Positions 1 through 5,210 of a stretch of DNA of 6,123 nt are shown here, piece after piece (position 1 is the stretch's first letter; each line of letters starts with the position of its first letter). The notes beneath the pieces were generated by a model. The model saw nothing but the letters and a program-made list of their open reading frames with translations, made no database searches and had not been told where the DNA came from. The stretch is from Candidatus Hydrogenedentota bacterium (lineage in GTDB: Bacteria > Hydrogenedentota > Hydrogenedentia > Hydrogenedentales > CAITNO01), in contig JAKLHG010000253.1 in assembly GCA_022710255.1 (NCBI GenBank), positions 1 to 6,123 on the forward strand, in the 5' to 3' direction. The translations under genes and the position numbers were made by a program.

Positions 1-1391
1 GGTCCAAAATCACCTCCCACCTGTACATTTGGCACTATATCGTGAACTTCGCCCACTACTACGTGCCCTTCCCCAATTTCCGCGCGTTGGCTGCCGACAT
101 GCGCTTTTACCGCGACATCGGCGTGGAAGGCATTTACCTGCAGGGCATGGGGCACGGCGGCGGCGGCGGCGAGTTCAGCCTGCTGCGCCCCTGGTATGTA
201 ACGAAATTGGCGTGGAACCCCGACCTGGACGGCGAAGCCCTGTTGCAGGACTTTCTTCAGGGCTATTACAAGCAGGCTTGGAATCCCTTGTATGAATATA
301 TCACGATGCTTCATGACAAGGTTGAAAAAGAAAATATCCACATGCATCTTTATACCAATCCCGCCCAGGGCTACCTGGGAGATGAGATGCTCGAGAAGGC
401 CCATGCCTGTTTTGACCGGGCGGAAGCCCTGGTAAAAGACGATGAAAGCCTCCTGGAGCGGGTACGTGTGGCGCGCATGCCGCTTACCTATGCGGAAACC
501 TTCCCCCGTAACGGTTACCGCATTGAAAATGAAAGCCTCCTCTTCAACCCGCCGCTGGCGGATTTAAACACCATTGCCGCTTTTATAGAACGGGCGGAAA
601 AACACGGTTTTCAGTCTATTCGGGAACGCCAGGGCGACTTGAAATTGCTGTTTCTTCTAGGGCTGGCTTTAAGTCAACCCATGGAAGCGCCCATGATCAG
701 CAACGGAATACTCGATGTAGACGTGGCGCCCTTCCTGGGCGGCAGGGTCCTGCGCGTTCTAGACCATGAGACGGGAACCGCCGTCACGGGCACAAATATC
801 ACTCGCAACCTCTTCTTCCCCTTCTGCGGCGGCGAGGAAACCCGTATTGGCGGGACCTATGACCTTTCAGGGATGTTTTTTCAATTCGGCGTTTCCGAAC
901 GTTCTGAAAATGCCATCACCCTGGTAGCGGAGGCGGATTCCTGGCTCATTACGCGCCGTATCTCCTTGGAAGCCGGTGCGCCCCTCTTGAAGTTCCAGGT
1001 GGAAATCCAGAATCTTGGCAAGGGGCCTCGTCAGGCTATTGTCCGCTCCCATACCAATCTTGACCTTGGTTCCCTGCAATCGGTCACTGCACAGTTCATC
1101 AACCGCAAAGGCGAACCCATCACCCGTACGGCCCCGCCCATCATCGCCGGCCTGCGCGAGGGGGAGCACTATTATGATCTTGACGCACCCAAGAGCGAAT
1201 GGCGCCTTGCCGGAGATAAGGGCTATGAGATTGTACAACGCTTCAACGATGACACCCTCGATTTCGCCTGGCTTTACGCCTACCCGGACTATCTGAACGA
1301 CTTGGAAGCGGAACTCTGGAGAAAACCGGTGATCCTGCAACCGAACGAATCCACATCCTTTGAATACGAGATGGAAGTGGTCAAAAAATAG
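1..1391 (+). CDS. DUF4838 glycoside-hydrolase-like protein, C-terminal part (5' truncated by window edge)
   Basis: This reading frame is open from the left edge (first full codon at 3) to TAG at 1389-1391. A GTG at 42 is in frame, but the codons before it (S-K-I-T-S-H-L-Y-I-W-H-Y-I) continue the protein, so it is an internal valine and not the start. The first 200 or so residues match my memory of DUF4838: the YIVNFAHYYVPFPNF-like segment, MRFYRDIGVEGIYLQG, a glycine run before EF, then W..KL.WNPD and FLQGYY. This domain usually follows an alpha-glucuronidase-like N-terminal half, which lies outside the window. From about nt 699 (SNGILDVDVAPFLGGRV) to the end the protein is beta-rich and resembles galactose-mutarotase-like or carbohydrate-binding sandwiches that often end glycan-active enzymes. 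A role in polysaccharide breakdown is inferred. No catalytic residues can be assigned, and no N-terminus or signal peptide can be seen. It converges with the next gene, which is on the - strand. Confidence 0.82.
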   Translation, partial: SKITSHLYIWHYIVNFAHYYVPFPNFRALAADMRFYRDIGVEGIYLQGMGHGGGGGEFSLLRPWYVTKLAWNPDLDGEALLQDFLQGYYKQAWNPLYEYITMLHDKVEKENIHMHLYTNPAQGYLGDEMLEKAHACFDRAEALVKDDESLLERVRVARMPLTYAETFPRNGYRIENESLLFNPPLADLNTIAAFIERAEKHGFQSIRERQGDLKLLFLLGLALSQPMEAPMISNGILDVDVAPFLGGRVLRVLDHETGTAVTGTNITRNLFFPFCGGEETRIGGTYDLSGMFFQFGVSERSENAITLVAEADSWLITRRISLEAGAPLLKFQVEIQNLGKGPRQAIVRSHTNLDLGSLQSVTAQFINRKGEPITRTAPPIIAGLREGEHYYDLDAPKSEWRLAGDKGYEIVQRFNDDTLDFAWLYAYPDYLNDLEAELWRKPVILQPNESTSFEYEMEVVKK

Positions 1392-1419
1392 TCTGTTGAA
1401 TCATGAAATGGGCTTGATA

Positions 1420-1513
1420 AAAGGACTACAAGGACATAAAGGACTCAAAGGACACGGCCAACCTGAACCATTTTTCAAAGTTCTTTCTGTCCTTTTTGTC
1501 GTTTGTGTCCTTT
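1420..1513. repeat. Inverted array of 9-nt GGAC units; possible two-way terminator or palindromic element
   Basis: The left arm is four 9-nt units: AAAGGACTA, CAAGGACAT, AAAGGACTC and AAAGGACAC (1420-1455). The right arm (1478-1513), read on the - strand, is AAAGGACAC, AAACGACAA, AAAGGACAG and AAAGAACTT. Aligned end to end, 26 of 36 positions pair by Watson-Crick rules and one more as G-U, around a 22-nt spacer. It sits between the convergent stop codons at 1391 and 1559, where a transcription terminator serving both strands would be expected. There is no clean U-run directly after either arm, so a classical intrinsic terminator is not proven. The tandem units within each arm set it apart from a simple hairpin. 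Confidence 0.7.
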
Positions 1514-1558
1514 AACGCGTATCACGGTCCCCTGGATTTTTCTTGTAACCCCTTGCGC

Positions 1559-2875
1559 TCATGACGCCAGCACCCAGCACGTCGGCGGGGCGTTTTCTGA
1601 TTCATATACATACAGCTCGCCGTTCTGCCACAGGTAGGCTGCCCGTATGGCATAGGCGATGGGGTTGCTGCCGCCCTGCCAGCCCGCGAGATAGGCAATG
1701 GCCTCGCTGAGCCCGATGCGATAGTTCACGTCCATATCCGCGGGATGGGGAACCGAAATAGGCGTATGTATGCATACGCCGGTTACCGGGTCGCACGCGT
1801 CTTCCGTGTTCGGATCACCGTCATCGCAATCCACCGGCGTAAACACACACCCGGTCTCGGGGTCACAGGCATCTTTGGTACAGACATCCGCATCCTCACA
1901 AACGACGAGCGCATAGATACAGCCCGTCGCCGCATCGCACGCGTCCACCGTACAGGCATTCCCGTCATCGCAATCCACCGGTGTAAACACACACCCCGTT
2001 GCGGGGTCACAGGTGTCTTCCGTACAGGCGTCCCCGTCATTACAAACAACTGGCGCATAGATGCACCCCGTCGCCGGGTCACACGCGTCCTCCGTGCAGG
2101 CGTTCCCGTCATCGCAATCCAGCGAGGTAAACACGCATCCCGTCGCGGAATCGCAGCTATCTTCGGTACAGGCATTACCATCATTACAGACTACCGGCGC
2201 ATGCACACATCCCGATACGGGTTCGCAGGTATCAACAGTACAAACATCGCTGTCATCACAGATGACAAGTATGTGCGTACACCCGGTTTCCGGGTCACAG
2301 GCATCTACCGTACAGATATTCGCATCGTCACACTCAATGGGGGTATAAACACACGTTTCCGTGACCGAGTCATAGACGCCTTCCGTACAGGCGTTATCAT
2401 CATCACAAACCGGGGTATTTATGCAGCCCGTTTCCGGATCACAGGTATCCACGGTGTCCGGATCACCATCGTCACAGTCCACGGGCGTATGTATACATTC
2501 CAATGTCTCAGAGTCACAACTGTCTTCCGTGCAGGCATTTCCATCATCACAGAGGGACACATGCAAACAACCCTTAAGCGGATCACAACTGTCTTCCGTA
2601 CATGGGTCACTGTCATCACAGTCTTTGGGCGCATGGAGGCACTCCCCTGTCGCCGGGTCGCAGGCATCATCTGTGCATTGATTATCATCATTGCAAAAGT
2701 TCAAGGAATTAATACAACCGTAGCCTAGAATATATATATCATAGGTGCAGGGGTTTCCGTCATCACACGCCTCGCCCTCACCTTCCTGGGCAGAAGCCAG
2801 GATGGCGAGCCCCGAAAGAGACATGAGCAGCATTACGAAACCGGTCCATGAATATAGCTGAGATTGAAGTTTCAT
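1559..2875 (-). CDS. Secreted protein with 14 tandem CTDC (Dictyostelium-type) Cys/Asp repeats and EF-hand-like C-terminal tail
   Basis: The likely product has 438 residues. The frame extends 15 codons further upstream, but ATG at 2873-2875 is preferred: AAGGA lies 6 nt before it and a clear signal peptide follows (MKLQSQ, hydrophobic core to about residue 27, A-S-A near 27-29). Residues 37-373 are 14 repeats of 23-25 residues, consensus C-DDGNA-C-TEDA-C-DPATG-C followed by about six residues. This matches the slime-mould CTDC repeat family (Pfam Dicty_CTDC), which also occurs in bacterial surface proteins. Residues 374-438 form a different domain starting HPADMDVNYRIGLSEAIAYL, reminiscent of one EF-hand or dockerin loop (D-x-D-x-N), then AYAIRAAYLWQNG and a C-terminal CW. 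The Asp and Cys density suggests an extracellular, disulfide-bonded protein that may bind calcium. Its partner is unknown; an adhesive or structural surface role is inference. Confidence 0.85.
   Translation of the reverse strand: MKLQSQLYSWTGFVMLLMSLSGLAILASAQEGEGEACDDGNPCTYDIYILGYGCINSLNFCNDDNQCTDDACDPATGECLHAPKDCDDSDPCTEDSCDPLKGCLHVSLCDDGNACTEDSCDSETLECIHTPVDCDDGDPDTVDTCDPETGCINTPVCDDDNACTEGVYDSVTETCVYTPIECDDANICTVDACDPETGCTHILVICDDSDVCTVDTCEPVSGCVHAPVVCNDGNACTEDSCDSATGCVFTSLDCDDGNACTEDACDPATGCIYAPVVCNDGDACTEDTCDPATGCVFTPVDCDDGNACTVDACDAATGCIYALVVCEDADVCTKDACDPETGCVFTPVDCDDGDPNTEDACDPVTGVCIHTPISVPHPADMDVNYRIGLSEAIAYLAGWQGGSNPIAYAIRAAYLWQNGELYVYESENAPPTCWVLAS
1757..2767 (-). repeat. Coding tandem repeat, 14 units of about 72 bp
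   Basis: The repeat part of the preceding gene is 14 back-to-back units of 69-75 nt (23, 24 or 25 codons). Each normally carries Cys at unit positions 1, 7, 12 and about 18. Units 9-13 alternate between endings of the YAPVV and FTPVD kinds, and units 3-6 alternate 23, 25, 23, 25 residues, so a two-unit period lies above the basic one. Cysteine is missing at position 12 in units 1 and 6 (Tyr) and at position 7 in units 5 (Asp) and 14 (Asn). The repeat also keeps other frames open: a 327-codon frame on the + strand here is a by-product of the periodicity. Confidence 0.9.
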
Positions 2876-2881
2876 TGGCTT

Positions 2882-2886
2882 TCCTT
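2882..2886 (-). promoter_or_regulatory. Ribosome binding site of the CTDC-repeat gene
   Basis: AAGGA (read on the - strand) ends 6 nt before ATG at 2875-2873. It selects this start over the longer frame beginning at 2920, whose extra 15 residues would also place cysteines and charges ahead of the signal peptide. Confidence 0.7.
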
Positions 2887-2946
2887 CTGAGTCAACGTGT
2901 TTACAAACACAATGGAACAAAACCTAAAACCAGCATCCAGGCTTCT

Positions 2947-2976
2947 ATAATACCATACATACCTTTTTTTTGTTAA
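2947..2976 (-). promoter_or_regulatory. Candidate sigma70-type promoter of the CTDC-repeat gene
   Basis: On the - strand, TTAACA (2976-2971; 5 of 6 to TTGACA) and TATTAT (2952-2947; 5 of 6 to TATAAT) are separated by 18 bp containing an A-run. Transcription would start near 2940, giving a leader of about 65 nt before the ATG at 2875. The match is good, but the region is A+T-rich and the host's promoter preferences are unknown. Confidence 0.4.
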
Positions 2977-3182
2977 CAAGTCTTGAATGTTGGAAGAAAA
3001 ACGGAGGCAGCTCTCTTTGTTTACGCCGTCTTATTTTCCCGCATTGGATTTCAGCAGGGGAAGTTTTGCGCCTTATGGCCATTGGCTTTAAAACGCATGG
3101 ACACCCGTTCCCGCCAACTTAAAATTTGTATTACCTGGACAGACAACAATCTATTATTAGCATTATTGGTTAAAGATTTTTC

Positions 3183-3213
3183 TTGATTGAAAACAACCAC
3201 TATAAGGTATAAT
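3183..3213 (+). promoter_or_regulatory. Candidate rightward promoter, probably the original promoter of the fibre-like gene
   Basis: TATAAT (3208-3213) is a perfect -10 hexamer. The -35 is either TTGATT at 3183-3188 (4 of 6, 19-bp spacer) or TTGAAA at 3187-3192 (5 of 6, 15-bp spacer); neither spacing is ideal. The promoter points to the right. Without the IS, the next gene downstream would be the secreted protein at 5211, with a leader of roughly 170 nt. It is now cut off from that gene by 1.8 kb of IS. Confidence 0.35.
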
Positions 3214-3294
3214 ACAATGAGAAGACGTATGAGGCAGAATTATTGAACCTTAAACCTCTGGGCAGTCCAGGTTGAAGATGGGATTTTGAGCACG

Positions 3295-3298
3295 AAAA
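3295..3298. repeat. Possible target-site duplication, left copy (AAAA)
   Basis: AAAA directly precedes the left IS end and AAAA (5113-5116) directly follows the right end. A 4-bp match in A-rich DNA can be chance, and extending to 5 bp fails (GAAAA versus AAAAG). Confidence 0.4.
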
Positions 3299-3311
3299 GA
3301 GCCTGTCCCAC
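3299..3311 (+). repeat. Left terminal inverted repeat of the IS
   Basis: GAGCCTGTCCCAC is the inverse partner of 5100-5112 with one mismatch at its eleventh position. It lies at the 3' side of the transposase gene. Similarity fades after position 13, although GCGATT recurs about 28 nt inside both ends at a 2-nt offset. Confidence 0.75.
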
Positions 3312-3475
3312 AGAGTTTTTTTTCAAAGCGATTCCTGCTCGGCATGGCACGTCGCTCATGCGGAAGTTTCCCATCAGCAAACTTTCGAACATCCATAAAT
3401 ACCCAAACTCCCCCTCTTATGCTGGATATCTGGGCTCAACCAGGGGGCAGATGGGGCTTAATCCTGCTTTGAATG

Positions 3476-4999
3476 CTATGTAATCACTGGTATTGTGCCT
3501 TTCGGGGCATAGTTCGCCCGCCAAAGTTTCAGAATATTGTGTGTCAAACACCATAATGACCATTCTGCACTCACCTTTTTAACTCCCCTTAGATGAAATC
3601 GCGTTAACCCGCGGTTAATCATTTGACCAAAAATAGGCTCTATCGTTGCCGCTCGTTTTTTGTAAATCTGTTTTCCTTCGGGTGTATTCATTCGTTGGCG
3701 AACGCGCTCGACTGCCTCTGCTGAATCTGAATCGGTTGTTGAAGTTTGCACAGCCGCCACCGTCTGTGCCGACGTCGCCTGCTCTGGTAACGCTTGCACG
3801 ATCACCGTTTGCGCCGCTGAGGTTTGTACCGGCTCTTCTTGTTGGGGTTCAACTGTCGCTTCAACGGCCTCTTGCAGTTGCGCAGCCGCTTTGCGTTCCT
3901 TCCATTCTTTCTGTTGGCAAATATATAATTCTATCTGTGAGAATTCCTGCCGGTTTTCCAACGCTGCATTATCCGCGCTGTTATAACCGGCATCCACCAG
4001 CACCTGGCCGGATACGCTGCCGCTTTGGTCAATGCTGGCATAAAGCATCGGCTCCACTTGACCTTGGTCATTTTCGTCCTGCGTCAGGCCATGCGCCTTT
4101 ATCACTTGGCTTTCACAATCCGCCATCGCCTGACCGTTGTAGCCTTGAAGATATCCGTGGCGCCCCTTCAGAATGCGACTTTCTGGGTCCGTAGTGTTGG
4201 CTTTGGGCTCTTTATCCAGCAAATCCGCTTGCGCCTGGTCTGGTGTTTTGGGCTTGCGGCCGCGTTTCGTCTTGCCGGTCGAAGCCTCTTCCTCTGTGCG
4301 CTGGGCTATCTTTGCTTCCTGACGCAAACGTGTCGCGGTGAGCAGCTCTTCCAGACGTGCCTGAGCCGCCTTTATACGGTCCAGACGCTCTTGGGGATTA
4401 CGCAGTTCCTGGGGAAGTTCATCTCCGCGCTCATCGCCAAACAACACATCCTCACGCAAATCCGCCTGGTGCGCCTGGCTCATCAACGCGTCCACCTGCG
4501 CACGCAACTGCTCCAGAGTCCTGTTCTGATCAAGGGCGGCATTGCCCGCAACTTTATGACCGTCAAGGGCTACCGTGCCCGCTTTGGTAAGCCCTGCCTC
4601 TCGGCAAAGCATCAACACCTCTACAAAAAGCGTGCTGAACGATTCAATATGCCGTAAACGAAACAAATTAATAGTTCTGAAATCGGGCGTTTGATTGGCT
4701 GCGAGAAACCGAAAATGAATATCACATTCCAGCAATTCGGCAATCTTGCGTGATGAAGTAACGCCCTTGCAGTAGGCATACAAAAGTACCTTGAGCATCA
4801 TGGTGGGATAAAAAGCCTTGTTGCCCCAGCCGTCATCGCGATAAGGCGCAAAAAAGGACTGAAGCCGGCCCGACGTTTCCAGTAAATCTACTGTATCGTT
4901 GATAAACGCCGCCAAACTGCCTTCATCCACCCACTCACGAATATCCACTGGCAGCAGAAAACTCTGCGCTTGAGCGTAGGGTCGAAAGTTATAGGCCAT
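3476..4999 (-). CDS. IS1182-family DDE transposase
   Basis: This 507-residue protein should cut and rejoin the ends of the surrounding IS. The N-terminal part (about 45-120) is the DUF772/InsH-type region, with FYPTMMLKVLLYAY, SSRKIAELLECDIHFRFL and PDFRTINLFR, typical of IS1182/IS5-like enzymes. Putative catalytic residues are D146 (ALDGHK), D336 (VLVDAGYNS) and E454 (IEPIFGQ). Between the first two lies a charged, probably helical region (about 200-240) and a basic TKRGRKPKTP stretch (244-253) resembling an AT-hook. Between D336 and E454, residues about 371-428 form a Gln/Ala/Thr/Glu-rich low-complexity linker, longer than I expect for the family. The C-terminus (RGVKKVSAEWSLWCLTHNILKL) is the usual family ending. 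ATG at 4999 is preceded by GAGGAG at 8 nt. No frameshift or stop interrupts the frame, so it may be active. Confidence 0.93.
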   Translation of the reverse strand: MAYNFRPYAQAQSFLLPVDIREWVDEGSLAAFINDTVDLLETSGRLQSFFAPYRDDGWGNKAFYPTMMLKVLLYAYCKGVTSSRKIAELLECDIHFRFLAANQTPDFRTINLFRLRHIESFSTLFVEVLMLCREAGLTKAGTVALDGHKVAGNAALDQNRTLEQLRAQVDALMSQAHQADLREDVLFGDERGDELPQELRNPQERLDRIKAAQARLEELLTATRLRQEAKIAQRTEEEASTGKTKRGRKPKTPDQAQADLLDKEPKANTTDPESRILKGRHGYLQGYNGQAMADCESQVIKAHGLTQDENDQGQVEPMLYASIDQSGSVSGQVLVDAGYNSADNAALENRQEFSQIELYICQQKEWKERKAAAQLQEAVEATVEPQQEEPVQTSAAQTVIVQALPEQATSAQTVAAVQTSTTDSDSAEAVERVRQRMNTPEGKQIYKKRAATIEPIFGQMINRGLTRFHLRGVKKVSAEWSLWCLTHNILKLWRANYAPKGTIPVIT

Positions 5000-5026
5000 G
5001 GCTGAATCTCCTCATGTCAGCCATAG
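4996..5026 (-). promoter_or_regulatory. Hairpin over the transposase ribosome binding site and start codon
   Basis: On the - strand, CTATGGCTGA (5026-5017) pairs with TCAGCCATGG (5005-4996) over 10 bp, including one U-G pair, around an 11-nt loop. The loop holds the Shine-Dalgarno GAGGAG and the 3' stem holds the AUG. The 5' arm overlaps the end of the -10 hexamer and stops at the predicted transcription start, so it would be present only in transcripts entering from upstream. This geometry fits protection from outside transcription, as known in IS10, IS50 and IS200. The structure is read directly; the role is inference. Confidence 0.6.
5008..5013 (-). promoter_or_regulatory. Ribosome binding site of the transposase
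   Basis: GAGGAG lies 8 nt before ATG at 4999 on the - strand, in the loop of the hairpin at 4996-5026. It fixes the start of the 507-residue reading. Confidence 0.8.
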
Positions 5027-5053
5027 TATACCATAGCACAGGACAAATGTCAA
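5025..5053 (-). promoter_or_regulatory. Transposase promoter (near-consensus sigma70 type)
   Basis: On the - strand, TTGACA (5053-5048, 6 of 6) and TATACT (5030-5025, 5 of 6) are separated by exactly 17 bp. Transcription should start at about 5018-5017, giving a leader of only about 18 nt before the ATG at 4999. It lies inside the IS, between the right terminal repeat and the transposase. Confidence 0.75.
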
Positions 5054-5099
5054 TAGATAAATATTTAAGAAGTTATACCAATCGCCATTCGGGAGGTTT

Positions 5100-5112
5100 G
5101 TTGGACAGGCTC
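5100..5112 (-). repeat. Right terminal inverted repeat of the IS
   Basis: On the + strand this reads GTTGGACAGGCTC, the inverted copy (12 of 13) of the left end at 3299-3311. It lies upstream of the transposase promoter, so the promoter and leader hairpin belong to the IS. Confidence 0.75.
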
Positions 5113-5116
5113 AAAA
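5113..5116. repeat. Possible target-site duplication, right copy (AAAA)
   Basis: This is the partner of 3295-3298 and directly abuts the right terminal repeat. It is also the left half of the perfect palindrome AAAAGATCTTTT (5113-5124), so the IS may have inserted at a palindromic target. Confidence 0.4.
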
Positions 5117-5123
5117 GATCTTT

Positions 5124-5140
5124 TTGTTTTAATAAAACAA
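5124..5140. promoter_or_regulatory. Perfect 8-bp palindrome upstream of the fibre-like gene
   Basis: TTGTTTTA and TAAAACAA flank one central A. The symmetric, A+T-rich form suits an operator or weak hairpin. The right half overlaps the first copy of the direct repeat that starts at 5133. There is no sequence-based identification of a regulator. Confidence 0.35.
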
Positions 5141-5192
5141 GACCTACGGATTGCGGTACGAACGGTAAACTTCGCGCTAAAACAAGATCTAC
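5133..5192 (+). repeat. Pair of 15-nt direct repeats in the leader of the fibre-like gene
   Basis: TAAAACAAGACCTAC (5133-5147) recurs as TAAAACAAGATCTAC (5178-5192), 14 of 15 identical, with starts 45 bp apart. The second copy ends 4 nt before the Shine-Dalgarno. They could be paired protein-binding sites or a translational control element; no function can be assigned. I see no convincing promoter between the IS end and the gene start. Confidence 0.5.
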
Positions 5193-5196
5193 CTTA

Positions 5197-5202
5197 GAGG
5201 AG
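5197..5202 (+). promoter_or_regulatory. Ribosome binding site of the fibre-like gene
   Basis: GAGGAG is placed 8 nt before ATG at 5211. It supports this start, which is followed at once by a signal peptide. The same spacing and core are used by the IS transposase. Confidence 0.8.
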
Positions 5203-5210
5203 ATGCACTT

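Larger units (their letters stand above)
2977..3298. other. Non-coding A+T-rich intergenic segment between the CTDC gene and the IS
   Basis: I find no convincing gene here. A 67-codon frame from a TTG at 2983 has no ribosome binding site and no recognisable motif. A 9-codon frame from ATG at 3217 (ending at TGA) directly follows a perfect TATAAT but lacks a Shine-Dalgarno. The stretch lies between the divergent starts of the CTDC gene (leftward) and, before the IS arrived, the fibre-like gene (rightward), so it is best read as their shared promoter region. Confidence 0.55.
3299..5112 (-). mobile_element. IS1182-family insertion sequence, apparently complete
   Basis: The element is about 1814 bp and carries one DDE transposase gene on the - strand. 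Its ends are imperfect inverted repeats, GAGCCTGTCCCAC at the left and GAGCCTGTCCAAC read inward from the right (12 of 13 identical). They lie 177 nt beyond the transposase stop and 113 nt before its start, as expected for a one-gene IS. AAAA flanks it on both sides and may be a 4-bp target duplication, though the A-rich site makes this weak. Intact gene, ends and promoter suggest a recent insertion. The family call rests on the transposase and the boundaries on the inverted repeats. Confidence 0.8.

Noticed and set aside
867..1340. 157-codon - strand frame inside the DUF4838 gene
   Set aside because: Antisense shadow; the + strand protein is continuous and matches a family throughout.
1745..2728. 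327-codon + strand frame opposite the CTDC gene
   Set aside because: It is an antisense shadow kept open by the 72-bp coding repeat. The - strand product has a signal peptide, a ribosome binding site and a known repeat family.
1757..2767. CRISPR array
   Set aside because: The regular spacing is due to 72-bp in-frame protein repeats without unique spacers between identical repeats.
2983..3186. 67-codon + strand frame from TTG
   Set aside because: No Shine-Dalgarno, no recognisable motif, and it lies in an A+T-rich promoter region.
3361..3387. Hairpin (CGGAAGTTT / AAACTTTCG) downstream of the transposase as a terminator
   Set aside because: It pairs over 9 bp on the + strand, but no T-run follows on either strand, and on the transposase strand one pair becomes an A-C mismatch.
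3286..3483. 65-codon + strand frame crossing the left IS end
   Set aside because: It starts outside the IS at a TTG without a ribosome binding site and runs through the terminal repeat, so it arose by insertion.
4025..4657. Long + strand frames opposite the transposase (also 3646-4194)
   Set aside because: Antisense shadows of an intact transposase; no start signals or motifs.
5008..5015. Eight-codon frame starting at the ATG in the hairpin loop and overlapping the transposase start
   Set aside because: It has no Shine-Dalgarno of its own and its ATG precedes the GAGGAG; probably chance.
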